From Faecalibacterium prausnitzii (GTDB taxonomy: Bacteria > Bacillota > Clostridia > Oscillospirales > Ruminococcaceae): 64,000 bases of DNA. The number at the start of each line of letters is the position of its first letter. The first letter of the stretch is position 1. The stretch spans positions 1-64,000 of the forward strand of contig SFDE01000017.1 in assembly GCA_004558805.1 (NCBI GenBank), read 5' to 3'. The position numbers and the translations under genes are program-made. Shown here one piece after another: positions 27,499 through 36,918 of the stretch. The notes beneath the pieces are model-generated. The model did not search any database. It was not told where the DNA came from and worked only from the letters and a program-made list of their open reading frames with translations.

Positions 27499-27999
27499 AT
27501 GCAATTTGACCTGAGAAAGTTTATCACAGCCGGCAACCGACCCTATCATGCAGAGTTTCAGTGTGATTTATCTGCCCATGATTATGCCGGCGCAAGGATC
27601 CCGGAGCCTGTCAACGTTGTCTTTGACGCGGAGACCGATGGCGATGAGGTCCGGATGACACTGCGGGCAAACGCATTGGTGCACGGAGAGTGCGCCCGCT
27701 GTCTCGATCCGGTGATCCGGAAGGAAACAGTCGACACGGAGTGGACGATCCAGGAACGGGATCTGGATGATCCGGATTTCGATCTTCCGCTGGACGAAAA
27801 AGGGCATCTGAACGTGGATGAATGGCTCAGTCAGGAGTTTATGTTCCAGATCCCCACGGTGCTGCTGTGCAGCGCCGACTGCGCCGGGCTTTGTCCCGTG
27901 TGCGGCAAAAAGAAAGCGGAGTGTACCTGCCCTGCGGCAGAACCGACCACTGCTCCGGTAGATACAAGGCTCGCGATCCTTAAATCACTGCTGAACTGA
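27499..27999 (+). CDS. YceD family protein (DUF177)
   Basis: A 166-residue protein of the YceD family, linked to 23S rRNA/ribosome assembly in bacteria and plants. A central GECARCLDPV motif and C-terminal cysteines (CSADCAGLCPVCGKKKAECTC) suggest a zinc site. The gene order yceD-rpmF is conserved across bacteria, which supports the call. It has AGAGGTG before the start, a near-consensus promoter, and a 26-base gap to rpmF. Confidence 0.9.
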   Translation: MQFDLRKFITAGNRPYHAEFQCDLSAHDYAGARIPEPVNVVFDAETDGDEVRMTLRANALVHGECARCLDPVIRKETVDTEWTIQERDLDDPDFDLPLDEKGHLNVDEWLSQEFMFQIPTVLLCSADCAGLCPVCGKKKAECTCPAAEPTTAPVDTRLAILKSLLN

Positions 28000-28025
28000 T
28001 AAACCCATCAAGGAGGTGCAAAAAT

Positions 28026-28205
28026 ATGGCAGTACCTAAGAGACATCTTTCCAAGGCCCGCCGCGACAAGCGTCGCAGCAATGTTTGGAAGCTGGAGGCC
28101 CCCGCACTGGTCAAGTGCAGCAACTGCGGCTCTCTGAAGCTCCCCCACCAGGCATGTGGCAACTGCGGTTACTACAAGGGCGAGGAAGTCATCAAGAAGG
28201 CCTAA
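28026..28205 (+). CDS. rpmF: 50S ribosomal protein L32
   Basis: A 59-residue basic protein of the large ribosomal subunit. It starts MAVPKRHLSKARRDKRR, the L32 signature, and has a complete zinc ribbon CSNCG (residues 31-35) and CGNCG (44-48), so it is the zinc-binding (C+) form. The ribosome site AAGGAGGTGC is perfect. It is cotranscribed with yceD. Confidence 0.98.
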   Translation: MAVPKRHLSKARRDKRRSNVWKLEAPALVKCSNCGSLKLPHQACGNCGYYKGEEVIKKA

Positions 28206-28349
28206 TTTGCGCGTAATTGGTGGCATAATGGTGTTATGTACAGAAGGGGAGGGCGCATGCCTTCCCCTTCTTGTTCTGTAAAGAAGAAATCTTCCCGGCA
28301 GGGCACTGTGCCCGCCTAAGACCGGGACAGGCGCAAGGAGGCGGATGCA

Positions 28350-29678
28350 ATGGCGGTCAGGATCGACCGGGTGGACCCGGGCAGCGAGGCAGAGGCACTG
28401 GGTCTTGCCCCCGGCGACGAGCTGCTGAGTGTAGACGGCAACGAGCTGAACGACTCGCTGGATTACGATTTCTACACCGACAGCAAAAGCTTTCACCTGA
28501 AAGCAAAGGTGGCAGACGGCATCCGGGAGTGGACGGTGCAGCGTCCGGAGCGGGGACCCTTTGGCTGTGAGTTCCAGACCTATCTGGGCGATGCCAAGCA
28601 CTCCTGCTCCAACCACTGCATGTTCTGCTTCATTGACCAGCTGCCTCCGGGTATGCGGGAGAGCCTGTATTTTAAGGACGATGACGAGCGGCTGAGCTTT
28701 TTGTTTGGCAACTACATCACCATGACCAATATGCAGGATCACGAGATCGACCGCATCATCAAGATGCACATCTCGCCCATCAACATCTCGGTGCACACCA
28801 CCAACCCCCAGCTGCGGGTGCGGATGCTGGCAAACAAGCGTGCCGGCGAGGTGCTGAACTACCTGCCCCGCCTTGTGGAGGGGGGCATTGCGGTAAACTG
28901 CCAGCTGGTGCTGTGCCGGGGCATCAACGACGGCGATGAGCTGCGCCGCACCCTCACTGATCTGCTGGAGCTGACCCCCATGGTCCAGAGCGTGGCGGCG
29001 GTGCCCTGCGGGGTCACCGACTACCGCCAGAATCTGTTCAAGCAGACCCCCTACGATGCCGCCACCAGCGCCGAGACCATCGACATTCTGGAGGAGTTTG
29101 GGGATGAGTGCAAGCGCCGCCACGGCAAGCGCATCATCTACCCCAGCGATGAGTGGTATCTCAAGGCGGGACGCCCCATCCCTGCGCCGGAGTTCTACGA
29201 GGACTACGATCAGCTGGAAAACGGGGTGGGTATGCTGAGCCTGTTCCGGCAGGAGTTTCTGGCAGAGCTGGAAAAGCCCCACCGGGTCTACGGCAGCAAG
29301 AAGATGGACGTGGTCACCGGCGAGATGGCGGCACCCCTGATCCAGGAGATGATGGCGGAACTCCACCGTCAGTACCCCATGATCGAAGTGACGGTGCACC
29401 CCATCCAGAACAAATTCTTTGGAGGCAACGTGGGGGTGGCAGGTCTGGTCACCGCCACCGACATTCTGGCACAGTGCAGCGGCAAGCTCACCAGCGGCAC
29501 GCTGGGGGTGCCTGCGGTAATGCTGCGGGAAGAAAAAGATACCTTTCTGGACGATATCACCACCCAACAGCTGGCAGAGAGGCTGGGCGTAAAGGTGGAA
29601 GTGCTGCCGGCAGGCGGCGGCGATGAGGCACGTGCCCTGCTGCGCAGCGGCTTGCACATTGCCAGAAAGAGACGATGA
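28350..29678 (+). CDS. DUF512 protein: PDZ plus radical-SAM-like iron-sulfur protein
   Basis: A 442-residue protein. Residues 1-60 form a PDZ-like domain (GLAPGDELLSVDGNEL), followed by a radical-SAM-like core with CSNHCMFC near 87 (C-x3-C-x2-C) and the DUF512 C-terminal domain. The family is found in clostridia and cyanobacteria and has no settled function; an oxidoreductase or modification role is inferred. It is near der and plsY in many Firmicutes. The start at 28350 has CAAGGAGGCGG upstream. No transmembrane helix is seen. Confidence 0.85.
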   Translation: MAVRIDRVDPGSEAEALGLAPGDELLSVDGNELNDSLDYDFYTDSKSFHLKAKVADGIREWTVQRPERGPFGCEFQTYLGDAKHSCSNHCMFCFIDQLPPGMRESLYFKDDDERLSFLFGNYITMTNMQDHEIDRIIKMHISPINISVHTTNPQLRVRMLANKRAGEVLNYLPRLVEGGIAVNCQLVLCRGINDGDELRRTLTDLLELTPMVQSVAAVPCGVTDYRQNLFKQTPYDAATSAETIDILEEFGDECKRRHGKRIIYPSDEWYLKAGRPIPAPEFYEDYDQLENGVGMLSLFRQEFLAELEKPHRVYGSKKMDVVTGEMAAPLIQEMMAELHRQYPMIEVTVHPIQNKFFGGNVGVAGLVTATDILAQCSGKLTSGTLGVPAVMLREEKDTFLDDITTQQLAERLGVKVEVLPAGGGDEARALLRSGLHIARKRR

Positions 29679-29739
29679 AACAACTCCCCCTTCCGGGAGA
29701 GACGGATAGAACGCTTTTTAAAAGAAAGGAGGCACTCCT

Positions 29740-31083
29740 GTGAGCAAGCCCATCGTAGCAGTGGTGGGACGCCCTAATGTGGGCAAGTCCACCCTGTTCA
29801 ACAAACTCTGCGGTCAGCGTCTGGCGATCGTGGAGGACACTCCGGGCGTTACCCGGGACCGCATTTTTGCCAACTGCGAGTGGAACGGCAACGAATTTCT
29901 GCTGGTGGACACCGGCGGTATCGAGCCTAAGGCGACCGAGGGCATTCTGGCACATATGCGGGAGCAGGCGCAGATCGCCATTGACACGGCAGACTGCATC
30001 ATCATGGTCACAGATGTCCGCAGCGGTCTTACCGCTGCCGACGAGGACGTGGCACATATGCTGCGCCGCAGCCGCAAGCCCATTATTCTGGCGGTGAACA
30101 AGTGCGACAAGGTGGGGGATGCACCCATGGAGCTGTACGAGTTCTACAATCTGGGCTTTGACGAGGTAATGCCCATCTCCTCAGTCCACGGTCACGGCAC
30201 CGGCGACCTGCTGGATGCAGTGTGCGCCCATCTGGACTTCAGCGAGACGGTGGTGGAGGAGGACCGGATCCCGGTGGCGATCATCGGACGCCCCAATGTG
30301 GGCAAGTCCAGCCTCACCAACCGGATCCTGGGCGAGAACCGCATGATCGTGGCAAACGAGGCAGGCACCACCCGGGACGCCATCGACACCCCGGTGGACA
30401 ACGCCTACGGCAAGTTCATCTTTACCGACACCGCCGGTCTGCGCAAGCGCAGCAACATCAGCGACGGTCTGGAGCGGTACATGGTGGTCCGTGCTCTGGC
30501 AGCGGTGGAGCGGAGCCGGGTGGCACTGATCCTTGTGGATGCCACTGTGGGCTTTACCGAGCAGGACAGCAAGGTGGCAGGCTATGCCCACGAGCAGGGC
30601 AAGGCGTGCATCATCGTGGTGAACAAGTGGGATGCCGTGGAAGGCAAGGAGACCAACACCATGGAGCTGCAGCGTCGGGACTATGCCGACTGCTTCAGCT
30701 TTATGAGCTACGCCCCCATTATCTTTATCTCTGCCCAGACCGGCTACAACATCAACAAGCTCATGCAGCTGATCCGGGATGTGGATGCGGAGAACGGGGC
30801 ACGGGTGCCCACCGGCGTGCTGAACGAGATGCTGGCACGTGCCACCGCACGGATGCAGCCTCCCAGCGACAAGGGGCGCCGCCTGAAGATCTACTACCTG
30901 ACCCAGGCATCCACCCGTCCCCCCACGTTCGTGGCGTTCGTCAACGCAAAACACCTGTTCCATTTCAGTTATCAGCGGTATCTCATCAATCAGATCCGGG
31001 AGAACTTTGGACTGGAACACACCCCCATCCGTCTGGTCGTGCGGGAGCGCGGCTCCGGCGAGGTGGGAGCAAAGGACGTGTGA
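29740..31083 (+). CDS. der: ribosome-associated GTPase Der (EngA)
   Basis: A 447-residue GTPase with two tandem G domains needed for 50S assembly. Each has the full set: G1 GRPNVGKST near 10 and GRPNVGKSS near 185; G3 DTGG near 56 and DTAG near 231; G4 NKCD near 119 and NKWD near 295. A KH-like C-terminal domain (about 355-440) follows. The start is GTG 29740 after AAAGGAGG. It is followed 21 bases later by plsY on the same strand. Confidence 0.98.
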   Translation: MSKPIVAVVGRPNVGKSTLFNKLCGQRLAIVEDTPGVTRDRIFANCEWNGNEFLLVDTGGIEPKATEGILAHMREQAQIAIDTADCIIMVTDVRSGLTAADEDVAHMLRRSRKPIILAVNKCDKVGDAPMELYEFYNLGFDEVMPISSVHGHGTGDLLDAVCAHLDFSETVVEEDRIPVAIIGRPNVGKSSLTNRILGENRMIVANEAGTTRDAIDTPVDNAYGKFIFTDTAGLRKRSNISDGLERYMVVRALAAVERSRVALILVDATVGFTEQDSKVAGYAHEQGKACIIVVNKWDAVEGKETNTMELQRRDYADCFSFMSYAPIIFISAQTGYNINKLMQLIRDVDAENGARVPTGVLNEMLARATARMQPPSDKGRRLKIYYLTQASTRPPTFVAFVNAKHLFHFSYQRYLINQIRENFGLEHTPIRLVVRERGSGEVGAKDV

Positions 31084-31104
31084 TCCTGCCGCAAAGGAGG
31101 CACT

Positions 31105-31770
31105 ATGATGTGGACGATCCTTATTGCCGCTGCTGCCGCTGTGCAGGCGTATCTGCTGGGCAGCATCGACACCGGTATTCTTGTCAGCAAGTATCTGTAT
31201 CACGATGATGTGCGCAACCACGGCAGCGGCGCAGCCGGCATGACCAACATGCTGCGGACCTTTGGCAAAAAGGCGGCGGCACTTACGGCACTGGGAGATG
31301 TGCTCAAAGGCGTGGTCTCGGTGTGCATCGGCAGGTGGCTGTTCCAGCAGCTGCCGGGCGGGGCGGAGTTTTCCCCCTATCTGGGCGTGTATCTGGCAGC
31401 CATCTTTGCCGTCATCGGGCACCTGAAGCCGCTGTATTTCGGCTTTAAGGGCGGCAAGGGGGTGCTGGTGGCAGGAGGAGCCATCCTCGCCATCCAGCCG
31501 GTGCTGATCCCCTTTCTGGCGGTGATCTTTCTGGCGTGCCTTCTGCCCACCGGCATGGTGTCGCTGGGCAGTGTCACCATGGCAGTGTCCTACCCGGTGC
31601 TGACATTGCTCTACGGTCTGTTCCGGGGCTACGGCACTGCGGACCTTGTGGTCTGTGTGGCAGGTGCCTGCGTCATGGCGGTGATGGTCATTTATATGCA
31701 CCGCTCCAACATCCGGCGAATCCGGGAAGGCAAAGAGTACCGCTTTGGCAGACACAATAAAAAACAGTAA
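31105..31770 (+). CDS. plsY: acyl-phosphate:glycerol-3-phosphate acyltransferase
   Basis: A 221-residue integral membrane enzyme that makes lysophosphatidic acid, the first step of phospholipid synthesis. The three conserved cytoplasmic loops are present: GSIDTGILVS near 15, GSGAAGMTNMLRT near 38, and FKGGKGVL near 115. About five to six membrane helices are predicted. The der-plsY pairing is common in Firmicutes. The ribosome site is AAAGGAGGCACT. Confidence 0.96.
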   Translation: MMWTILIAAAAAVQAYLLGSIDTGILVSKYLYHDDVRNHGSGAAGMTNMLRTFGKKAAALTALGDVLKGVVSVCIGRWLFQQLPGGAEFSPYLGVYLAAIFAVIGHLKPLYFGFKGGKGVLVAGGAILAIQPVLIPFLAVIFLACLLPTGMVSLGSVTMAVSYPVLTLLYGLFRGYGTADLVVCVAGACVMAVMVIYMHRSNIRRIREGKEYRFGRHNKKQ

Positions 31771-31772
31771 AT

Positions 31773-31813
31773 AAAAGGGTCGCCCCGTAACTTGCGGGGC
31801 GACCCTTTTGTGT
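31773..31813. terminator. bidirectional terminator after plsY
   Basis: AAAAGGGTCGCCCCG pairs with CGGGGCGACCCTTTT around TAACTTG; a T-run lies on both strands between convergent genes. Confidence 0.92.
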
Positions 31814-31828
31814 TTTGTGTGGGATGTA

Positions 31829-32407
31829 TCAGCGGGAGGAGCCCACCGTCTCCTCCGGCTCAAACTCCTCTTCCTCGGTGGGAATCACCTCAGCGACCTC
31901 GGCGGCGACCCGGCTCTTCAGCCGGGAGAAACGCTCCTCGGCGGGGATGCCGCTCTGCCGGGGACTCAGGTCCGGGACGGGGTTGCCGTCCGGCAGGTGT
32001 GCGCCAAAGGCGGGCACAAAGAAGAACTTGCGCACAATGAAGATCAGGGCAATGGCGCAGACGCTGAGAAGGTTTTCCAGCGCCGAGTCGTGTCCCACCA
32101 CCATGTGGCGGGCGATGGCGTAGAGCAGCACTTCCAGACTGCTGCCGGGGCTGTGCTTGGCAAGCATCTTGATAAACTCAATGCCGATGACGATGTCCAG
32201 ACTCCGCTCCAGAAAAGTGCGGATCTCCGCCTCGTTGCCGTCGATGAGCAAGCCCGGCATCCACCGGATCAGGGGCACAGCGCTGAACAGCAGCCCGATG
32301 AGCACCAGCCCGGCGAGAAGGATCTCCAACAGGCTGGACGCCTGAATGATGCGGTTGCGCAGCTCGGTGCGCCGGGACGATTCAACGTGAGAAGAGTGAT
32401 GCTCCAT
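31829..32407 (-). CDS. membrane protein, possibly PsiE-like
   Basis: A 192-residue protein with three or four hydrophobic segments: about 22-48 (SLLEILLAGLVLIGLLFSAV), 68-85, 95-110 and 117-135. A charged, Glu-rich cytoplasmic tail (140-192) follows. Helix content and the segments RSLDIVIGIEFIK and LLYAIARHMVVGH recall the PsiE (phosphate-starvation-induced) family, but the resemblance is weak. The start at 32407 follows AAGGAAGG. It lies 91 bases downstream of a PstS-like gene on the same strand, which would fit a phosphate theme. Confidence 0.55.
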   Translation of the reverse strand: MEHHSSHVESSRRTELRNRIIQASSLLEILLAGLVLIGLLFSAVPLIRWMPGLLIDGNEAEIRTFLERSLDIVIGIEFIKMLAKHSPGSSLEVLLYAIARHMVVGHDSALENLLSVCAIALIFIVRKFFFVPAFGAHLPDGNPVPDLSPRQSGIPAEERFSRLKSRVAAEVAEVIPTEEEEFEPEETVGSSR

Positions 32408-32497
32408 AGTGGGGACCTTCCTTTCGGCATACGGCAGCGTTTTTACGTTTTTGTTTTTATTGTAGCAGAAGGAAAAAGAGGTGTCAATTCCTGCCAA

Positions 32498-33499
32498 TCA
32501 GGTGGCGCTGTTTTCCGGGGCGGAGGAATTTACCGCCACATAGCCGGATTTCCGGATGCAGGCAATGCCGGCGTCGGTGTCCAGCCAGTCGTAGAGCTGC
32601 CGCTCCGGGCTGTCGGCGGCGGCATCCGGGTGGATGACGGCGTAAAAGTCGTTGCACAGGGGGTAGCTCTGGTCCCCGATGGTGTCGTTGGAGGGGGTGA
32701 CCCCTTCCACAGCGATCATCCGCAGACCGGGCTTGGAGTACATCTGGTCAATATAGTAGTACACCGAAAAGCCGATGGCGTTGGCGCTGTTGTTGTAGCC
32801 TGCAAGCTGGTCCACCAGCTGCCCCATGGAGGTGGGAGCAAGCTCGGTGGGGGGATCCATCAACTCTCCGTCTCCGATGAGCAGCTTCAGGAACAGAGTC
32901 TGGCTGCCGGAATCCGCCCGGCGTTGGAACGCCACGATGTCCTGATCCTTGCCGCCCACATCCTTCCAGTTGGTGATCCTGCCGGCGTAGATGTCCCGCA
33001 GCTGCTGCAAGGTCAGGCTCTGGACCGGGTTGTCCTCGTTGACCATAAACACCAGAGCGTCCCGTCCGATGGGCTTCTGCTCCAGCACCACATTTTCTGC
33101 CTGCAGCTCCTGCTTGACCTCTTCCGGTGCCTCGTACACCACCAGCATCTGGGCAGAATAGTCCGGTTCATAGTACAGCCCAAACTGTGACCATGCGGAA
33201 GAGGTGGTGCTCACCGTGATGCTGCTCTGTGCCACGGTCAGGTCCATGCCGGTGGTGTCCGCCAGCATCTGCGCCATCAGGGGGACGCAGGCGGTGCTGC
33301 CGTCCAGCCGGGGAAACTCCTCCGGGGTCAGGAAGGGCTGGGCGGAGACCGATGCAGCGCTGGAAGGGGCGCTGTCCCCGGCAGAGGGAACGTCACCTCT
33401 GGAAAGGGTCGGCTTGGAACCGCAGGCGGTAAGGACCCCGGCAGAGCAGGCGGCAAGCCCCAGCAGAAAGCTGCGGCGGGAGATCATGGTATGTTTCAT
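32498..33499 (-). CDS. PstS-like substrate-binding lipoprotein
   Basis: A 333-residue periplasmic-binding-type protein of the phosphate-binding (PBP-like) superfamily. The N-terminus has a twin-arginine-like ISRRSFLLG and a lipobox LTAC, so it is probably a lipoprotein. The core has DALVFMVNEDNPVQSLTLQQLRDIYAGRITNWKDVGG, the segment found in PstS proteins, and a C-terminal YLDTDAG-like helix. No permease genes (pstCAB) are adjacent, so it may serve a transporter elsewhere or act as a sensor. AAGGAGG precedes the start. It lies 25 bases after the lipoprotein gene on the same strand. Confidence 0.8.
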   Translation of the reverse strand: MKHTMISRRSFLLGLAACSAGVLTACGSKPTLSRGDVPSAGDSAPSSAASVSAQPFLTPEEFPRLDGSTACVPLMAQMLADTTGMDLTVAQSSITVSTTSSAWSQFGLYYEPDYSAQMLVVYEAPEEVKQELQAENVVLEQKPIGRDALVFMVNEDNPVQSLTLQQLRDIYAGRITNWKDVGGKDQDIVAFQRRADSGSQTLFLKLLIGDGELMDPPTELAPTSMGQLVDQLAGYNNSANAIGFSVYYYIDQMYSKPGLRMIAVEGVTPSNDTIGDQSYPLCNDFYAVIHPDAAADSPERQLYDWLDTDAGIACIRKSGYVAVNSSAPENSAT

Positions 33500-33524
33500 G
33501 GCTGTATCCTCCTTATTTGCAGGT

Positions 33525-35129
33525 TTATTCATAATAGTAGGTGCCGCCTTCGTCATCGGCAAGGGTAAAGATGCTCTGGCAGTAGACCCAGCTGCCGTCG
33601 GAGTCCATCCAGCCGTTGTAGAAGCCCTGCTGCGCCGCAAAGACCCCCTGAGGCAGCCCGTTGATCGAGTTGGCGGCATAGCCGTAGACGGAGCGGAGCC
33701 CCTGGATGACCACATTGCCCTGACTGTCCACCACGTCTGTCAGGTAGCTGCCTCCCACCCCGCTGTAGGAGCCGGAAAACAGTGCCTCGCCCTCCGGGGT
33801 ACGGGTCAGGGGAGAGAAGTAGTCGAATCGGCGGCAGGCGGCGGTAAGGTCTCCTACCAGACCGTCCGGACCATAGACCCGGCAGGCGGTGGTCTCGTAG
33901 TCGTCGTTGTCCTTCAGCTCTACGCTGACCTGTCCGTTTCCTATACAGAAGATGGATGCATACTGCTGTCCCGGTACCGGCTCCACCATCACATCGGTGA
34001 TCTTTTCGCCGGTGGCAGAGTCAAAGACCAGCAGCTGCCCGTTGGCGGCGTAGAAAGCTGCCTCTCCGTCTGCCTGATGATAGTCGTAGAGAACCAGGTC
34101 TTCCCCGGTGGAAAGGTCGTGGAGGATGCAATGGAAGGGGCTGTTGCTGGTAAAATCATAGGACATGGCATACCCGGGGACATAGCAATCAATGGTCTGG
34201 TCAAAGCTGCCCAGCACCTGCTTCTCGGAGCCGGAAAGGTCCACCAGAAGGGCTCCGCCGTTTTGCGGGTCGCCGTAGCAGACGATGCCGTTGCCCAGAC
34301 TCTGATGGAAATTGGACAGCTCTTCCCCGGTGACGGTGTTGTACAGGGAATAGGCGGGGAAGTCGCCGTTGTTGTACTGGCACAGTTCCACCCAGTTTTC
34401 GGGGGTATCGTTACCGGACAGGGTATAGCAGCAGGGCACTGTGTGGAGAAGCTCTCCGCTGCGGCTCCGCATTTCTACCCGGAGATGACTGGTCTGGTCG
34501 AGATCGTAGTCCATGGAGGAAAGCCCGGCGGGAAGAGCATAGCAGTTGAAGATCAGCGTATCCCCCTGCACAAGGCAGTCGTAGGCGTCCTCCGGCACCG
34601 GCAGGTCAGAGCCGGTGGAAAGGTCTATGACCCGGCAGTTGCCGTAGAAAGCTTCTCCCCAGAATTCACCGTCCTCAAAAACAGGCTGCTGCAGTACCAG
34701 CACATCCCCGGTAAGGGTGGCGGAATACTCGCCGTTGAACTCTATAAGGGTCCTGCCGCTGCTGTCGCACAGGGCGCTGCGGCGGCGGTTTTCCCCGGAA
34801 TTATCCGCCCAGCTGTGGAAAAAGAACTGGACCTGCTGGGTGAGGGTGTCCGGCAGCAGGGCAACGCTCTCATCGGCAGAGGCGGTGTACACCACCTCAC
34901 TGCCCCTCAGCACCGTGCTGCCTCCGGCAGGATCGTACAGGATGCGCAGTCTGCCGTCCTCCAGACGGGTGCTGTCGTAGGGCAGGGAGGCGGCTGCTTC
35001 GCTGCGGGTAATAGTGGGAGAGGCGGCAGGCAGCAGGCTGCTGCAGCCGGTGCACAACGCCGCTGCAAGGGAGAAGCACACGGCTCCCCGGAGGACCCGC
35101 CGGGGGGAAAATGGTCTTTTGTACGTCAT
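33525..35129 (-). CDS. large exported lipoprotein-like protein, function unknown
   Basis: A 534-residue exported protein. A basic N-terminus and hydrophobic stretch end at ALCTGCSS near 28, which resembles but does not perfectly match a lipobox. The rest is beta-rich with repeats of the type 'D-x-x-G-x-x-V/L' (SSGRTLIEFNGEY, ANGQLLVFDSATGEKI, DSQGNVVIQGL), suggesting a beta-propeller like WG- or PQQ-type repeats. No catalytic motif is recognised. The start at 35129 follows AGAGGAGTG. It is probably cotranscribed with the PstS-like gene downstream. Confidence 0.65.
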   Translation of the reverse strand: MTYKRPFSPRRVLRGAVCFSLAAALCTGCSSLLPAASPTITRSEAAASLPYDSTRLEDGRLRILYDPAGGSTVLRGSEVVYTASADESVALLPDTLTQQVQFFFHSWADNSGENRRRSALCDSSGRTLIEFNGEYSATLTGDVLVLQQPVFEDGEFWGEAFYGNCRVIDLSTGSDLPVPEDAYDCLVQGDTLIFNCYALPAGLSSMDYDLDQTSHLRVEMRSRSGELLHTVPCCYTLSGNDTPENWVELCQYNNGDFPAYSLYNTVTGEELSNFHQSLGNGIVCYGDPQNGGALLVDLSGSEKQVLGSFDQTIDCYVPGYAMSYDFTSNSPFHCILHDLSTGEDLVLYDYHQADGEAAFYAANGQLLVFDSATGEKITDVMVEPVPGQQYASIFCIGNGQVSVELKDNDDYETTACRVYGPDGLVGDLTAACRRFDYFSPLTRTPEGEALFSGSYSGVGGSYLTDVVDSQGNVVIQGLRSVYGYAANSINGLPQGVFAAQQGFYNGWMDSDGSWVYCQSIFTLADDEGGTYYYE

Positions 35130-35235
35130 GGTGATCACTCCTCTATATCCAGAAAAACAGGCGGTTGCCACCTTTATTATAATACGAAACAGCCGCACTT
35201 TCCATTGCGGGAAGGTGCGGCTGCCGGTTACATTT

Positions 35236-36621
35236 TTATGACAATGCCGGGTCCGGGGTCTGAGCCGGTTCCATCCGGCTCAGCTGCTTTAAAAAGCCCA
35301 TGAGGAAGGGCAGGGACACAAAAAAGGTCAGCACATCTGCAATGGGCTGGCAGACCTCCACCCCCAAAAGCCCAAGGTGGGAGGGCAGCAGAAGGATCAG
35401 AGGGATAAAGAACACTCCCTGCCGGCAGCAGGCAAGAAAGGTAGCACGCCCTGCCTTGCCCACGCTCTGGAAGGTCATGTTGGTCACCACGATCACCGGA
35501 TGCAGGATCATGGCAAGGCACTGGTACCGGAAGGCAGGCAGCGCCACGGCGGTAACTGCCGGGTCGTCCCGGAACAGCCGGATCAGGCTGTCGTCCTTCC
35601 ACCAGCACACCCCCATCAGCACCGCCAGCAGCACAAAGGCCGCCTCCATGGTAAAGAGGGCGGCACTGCGGACCCGGCGGTATTTGCGTGCCCCGTAGTT
35701 GAAGGACGCCACCGGCTGCAGCCCCTGTCCCACGCCGATCGCCACCGAGAGGATGAACATAAAGATCCGGGACACGATGCTCATGCCTGCCACGGCTGCA
35801 TCGCCGTAGCTGCGGGCGGCGATGTTCAGCAGCATGCCGCCGATGCTGTTGAGCCCCTGCCGCCCAAAGCTGGGTGCGCCGCCTGCCAGGATCTGCAAAA
35901 ACTCCCAGGGCTGCCGGGTGACGGCGGAAAGCCGGAACTGGCTGACGGTTTTGCCCCGGAGGAACATGGACAGCAGGATGCCAAAGCTGATGCTCTGGCT
36001 CAGGGCGGTGGCGATGCCGGCACCGGCGGTGCCCAGACCCAGCCCGAACATGAACAGCGGGTCCAGAGCGATGTTCAGCAGCCCGCCGGTGACCAGACCG
36101 ATCATGGCAAGGTCTGCCTTGCCTTCGTAGCGCAGGATATTGTTCATCACAAAGCTGGAGATCATCAGGGGACCGGCTAACAGGATGGGGCGGGCGTAGG
36201 CGCAGGCGTGGGGCAGAATGGTATCGGTGCTGCCAAGCAGCAGCATAAAGTCCGGCAGGGCGGCAAGACCTGCCACCCCCAGCACCGCTCCCGTTGCCAG
36301 CGCCGTAAAAAAGCTGGTGGAGGCAAAGCGGGTGGCGGCATCGGCGTTGCGGCTGCCAAGGCTGCGGCTGATGATGGTGCCGGAGCCGTGTCCCAGCATA
36401 AAGCCCAGCGCCTGAATGATCGCCATAAGGCTGGATACCACTCCCACCGCACCGGAGGCACTGGTGGAGATCTGCCCTACAAAAAAGGTGTCCGCCAGAT
36501 TGTAGATGCTGGTGATGAGCATACTCAGGATGGTGGGGGCGGCGAGACCAAGGACCAGCCGGGGAATGGGGGTCTCGGTCATTTTCTGGAACTGCTGCCT
36601 GGTGCGGTCATCGGATGTCAT
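35236..36621 (-). CDS. MATE family efflux transporter
   Basis: A 461-residue inner-membrane antiporter with about 12 hydrophobic segments arranged as two halves of six, the MATE topology. The N-terminal motif PTILSMLITSIYNLADTFFVG is typical of clostridial MATE proteins of the MepA/NorM type. It probably exports cationic drugs with Na+ or H+. The start at 36621 follows GGGAGGTTTTTCC; an internal Met at residue 14 is an alternative. No regulator is adjacent. Confidence 0.9.
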   Translation of the reverse strand: MTSDDRTRQQFQKMTETPIPRLVLGLAAPTILSMLITSIYNLADTFFVGQISTSASGAVGVVSSLMAIIQALGFMLGHGSGTIISRSLGSRNADAATRFASTSFFTALATGAVLGVAGLAALPDFMLLLGSTDTILPHACAYARPILLAGPLMISSFVMNNILRYEGKADLAMIGLVTGGLLNIALDPLFMFGLGLGTAGAGIATALSQSISFGILLSMFLRGKTVSQFRLSAVTRQPWEFLQILAGGAPSFGRQGLNSIGGMLLNIAARSYGDAAVAGMSIVSRIFMFILSVAIGVGQGLQPVASFNYGARKYRRVRSAALFTMEAAFVLLAVLMGVCWWKDDSLIRLFRDDPAVTAVALPAFRYQCLAMILHPVIVVTNMTFQSVGKAGRATFLACCRQGVFFIPLILLLPSHLGLLGVEVCQPIADVLTFFVSLPFLMGFLKQLSRMEPAQTPDPALS

Positions 36622-36834
36622 GGAAAAACCTCCCTTGGAGAAATGAGAAAAGCCGCCTCCGATAGTGGAGGCAGCAGAAAATGCAATGCTTTTACAGTAT
36701 AACGCATGTACAGCAAAAAGTCGAGAGGGGGAAACTGTATTCGTTTTCAGTCCGGAACAAGGGGGCGAAGAGGCGAAAAAACCGCCGGAATGAGAGGGGA
36801 TTCTGTATAAATTGCTAAAGGAAAGTCGAATTGC

Positions 36835-36863
36835 TTGTAGAAAATCACGATATGTGGTATCAT
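36835..36863 (+). promoter_or_regulatory. promoter of the ricin-lectin gene
   Basis: TTGTAG (36835-36840), a 17-bp spacer and TATCAT (36858-36863). Confidence 0.55.
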
Positions 36864-36918
36864 TTATATGGAAGATGCAGGAAGAATGTTGCCCGCATCA
36901 CCACTGGAGGGATAATAC

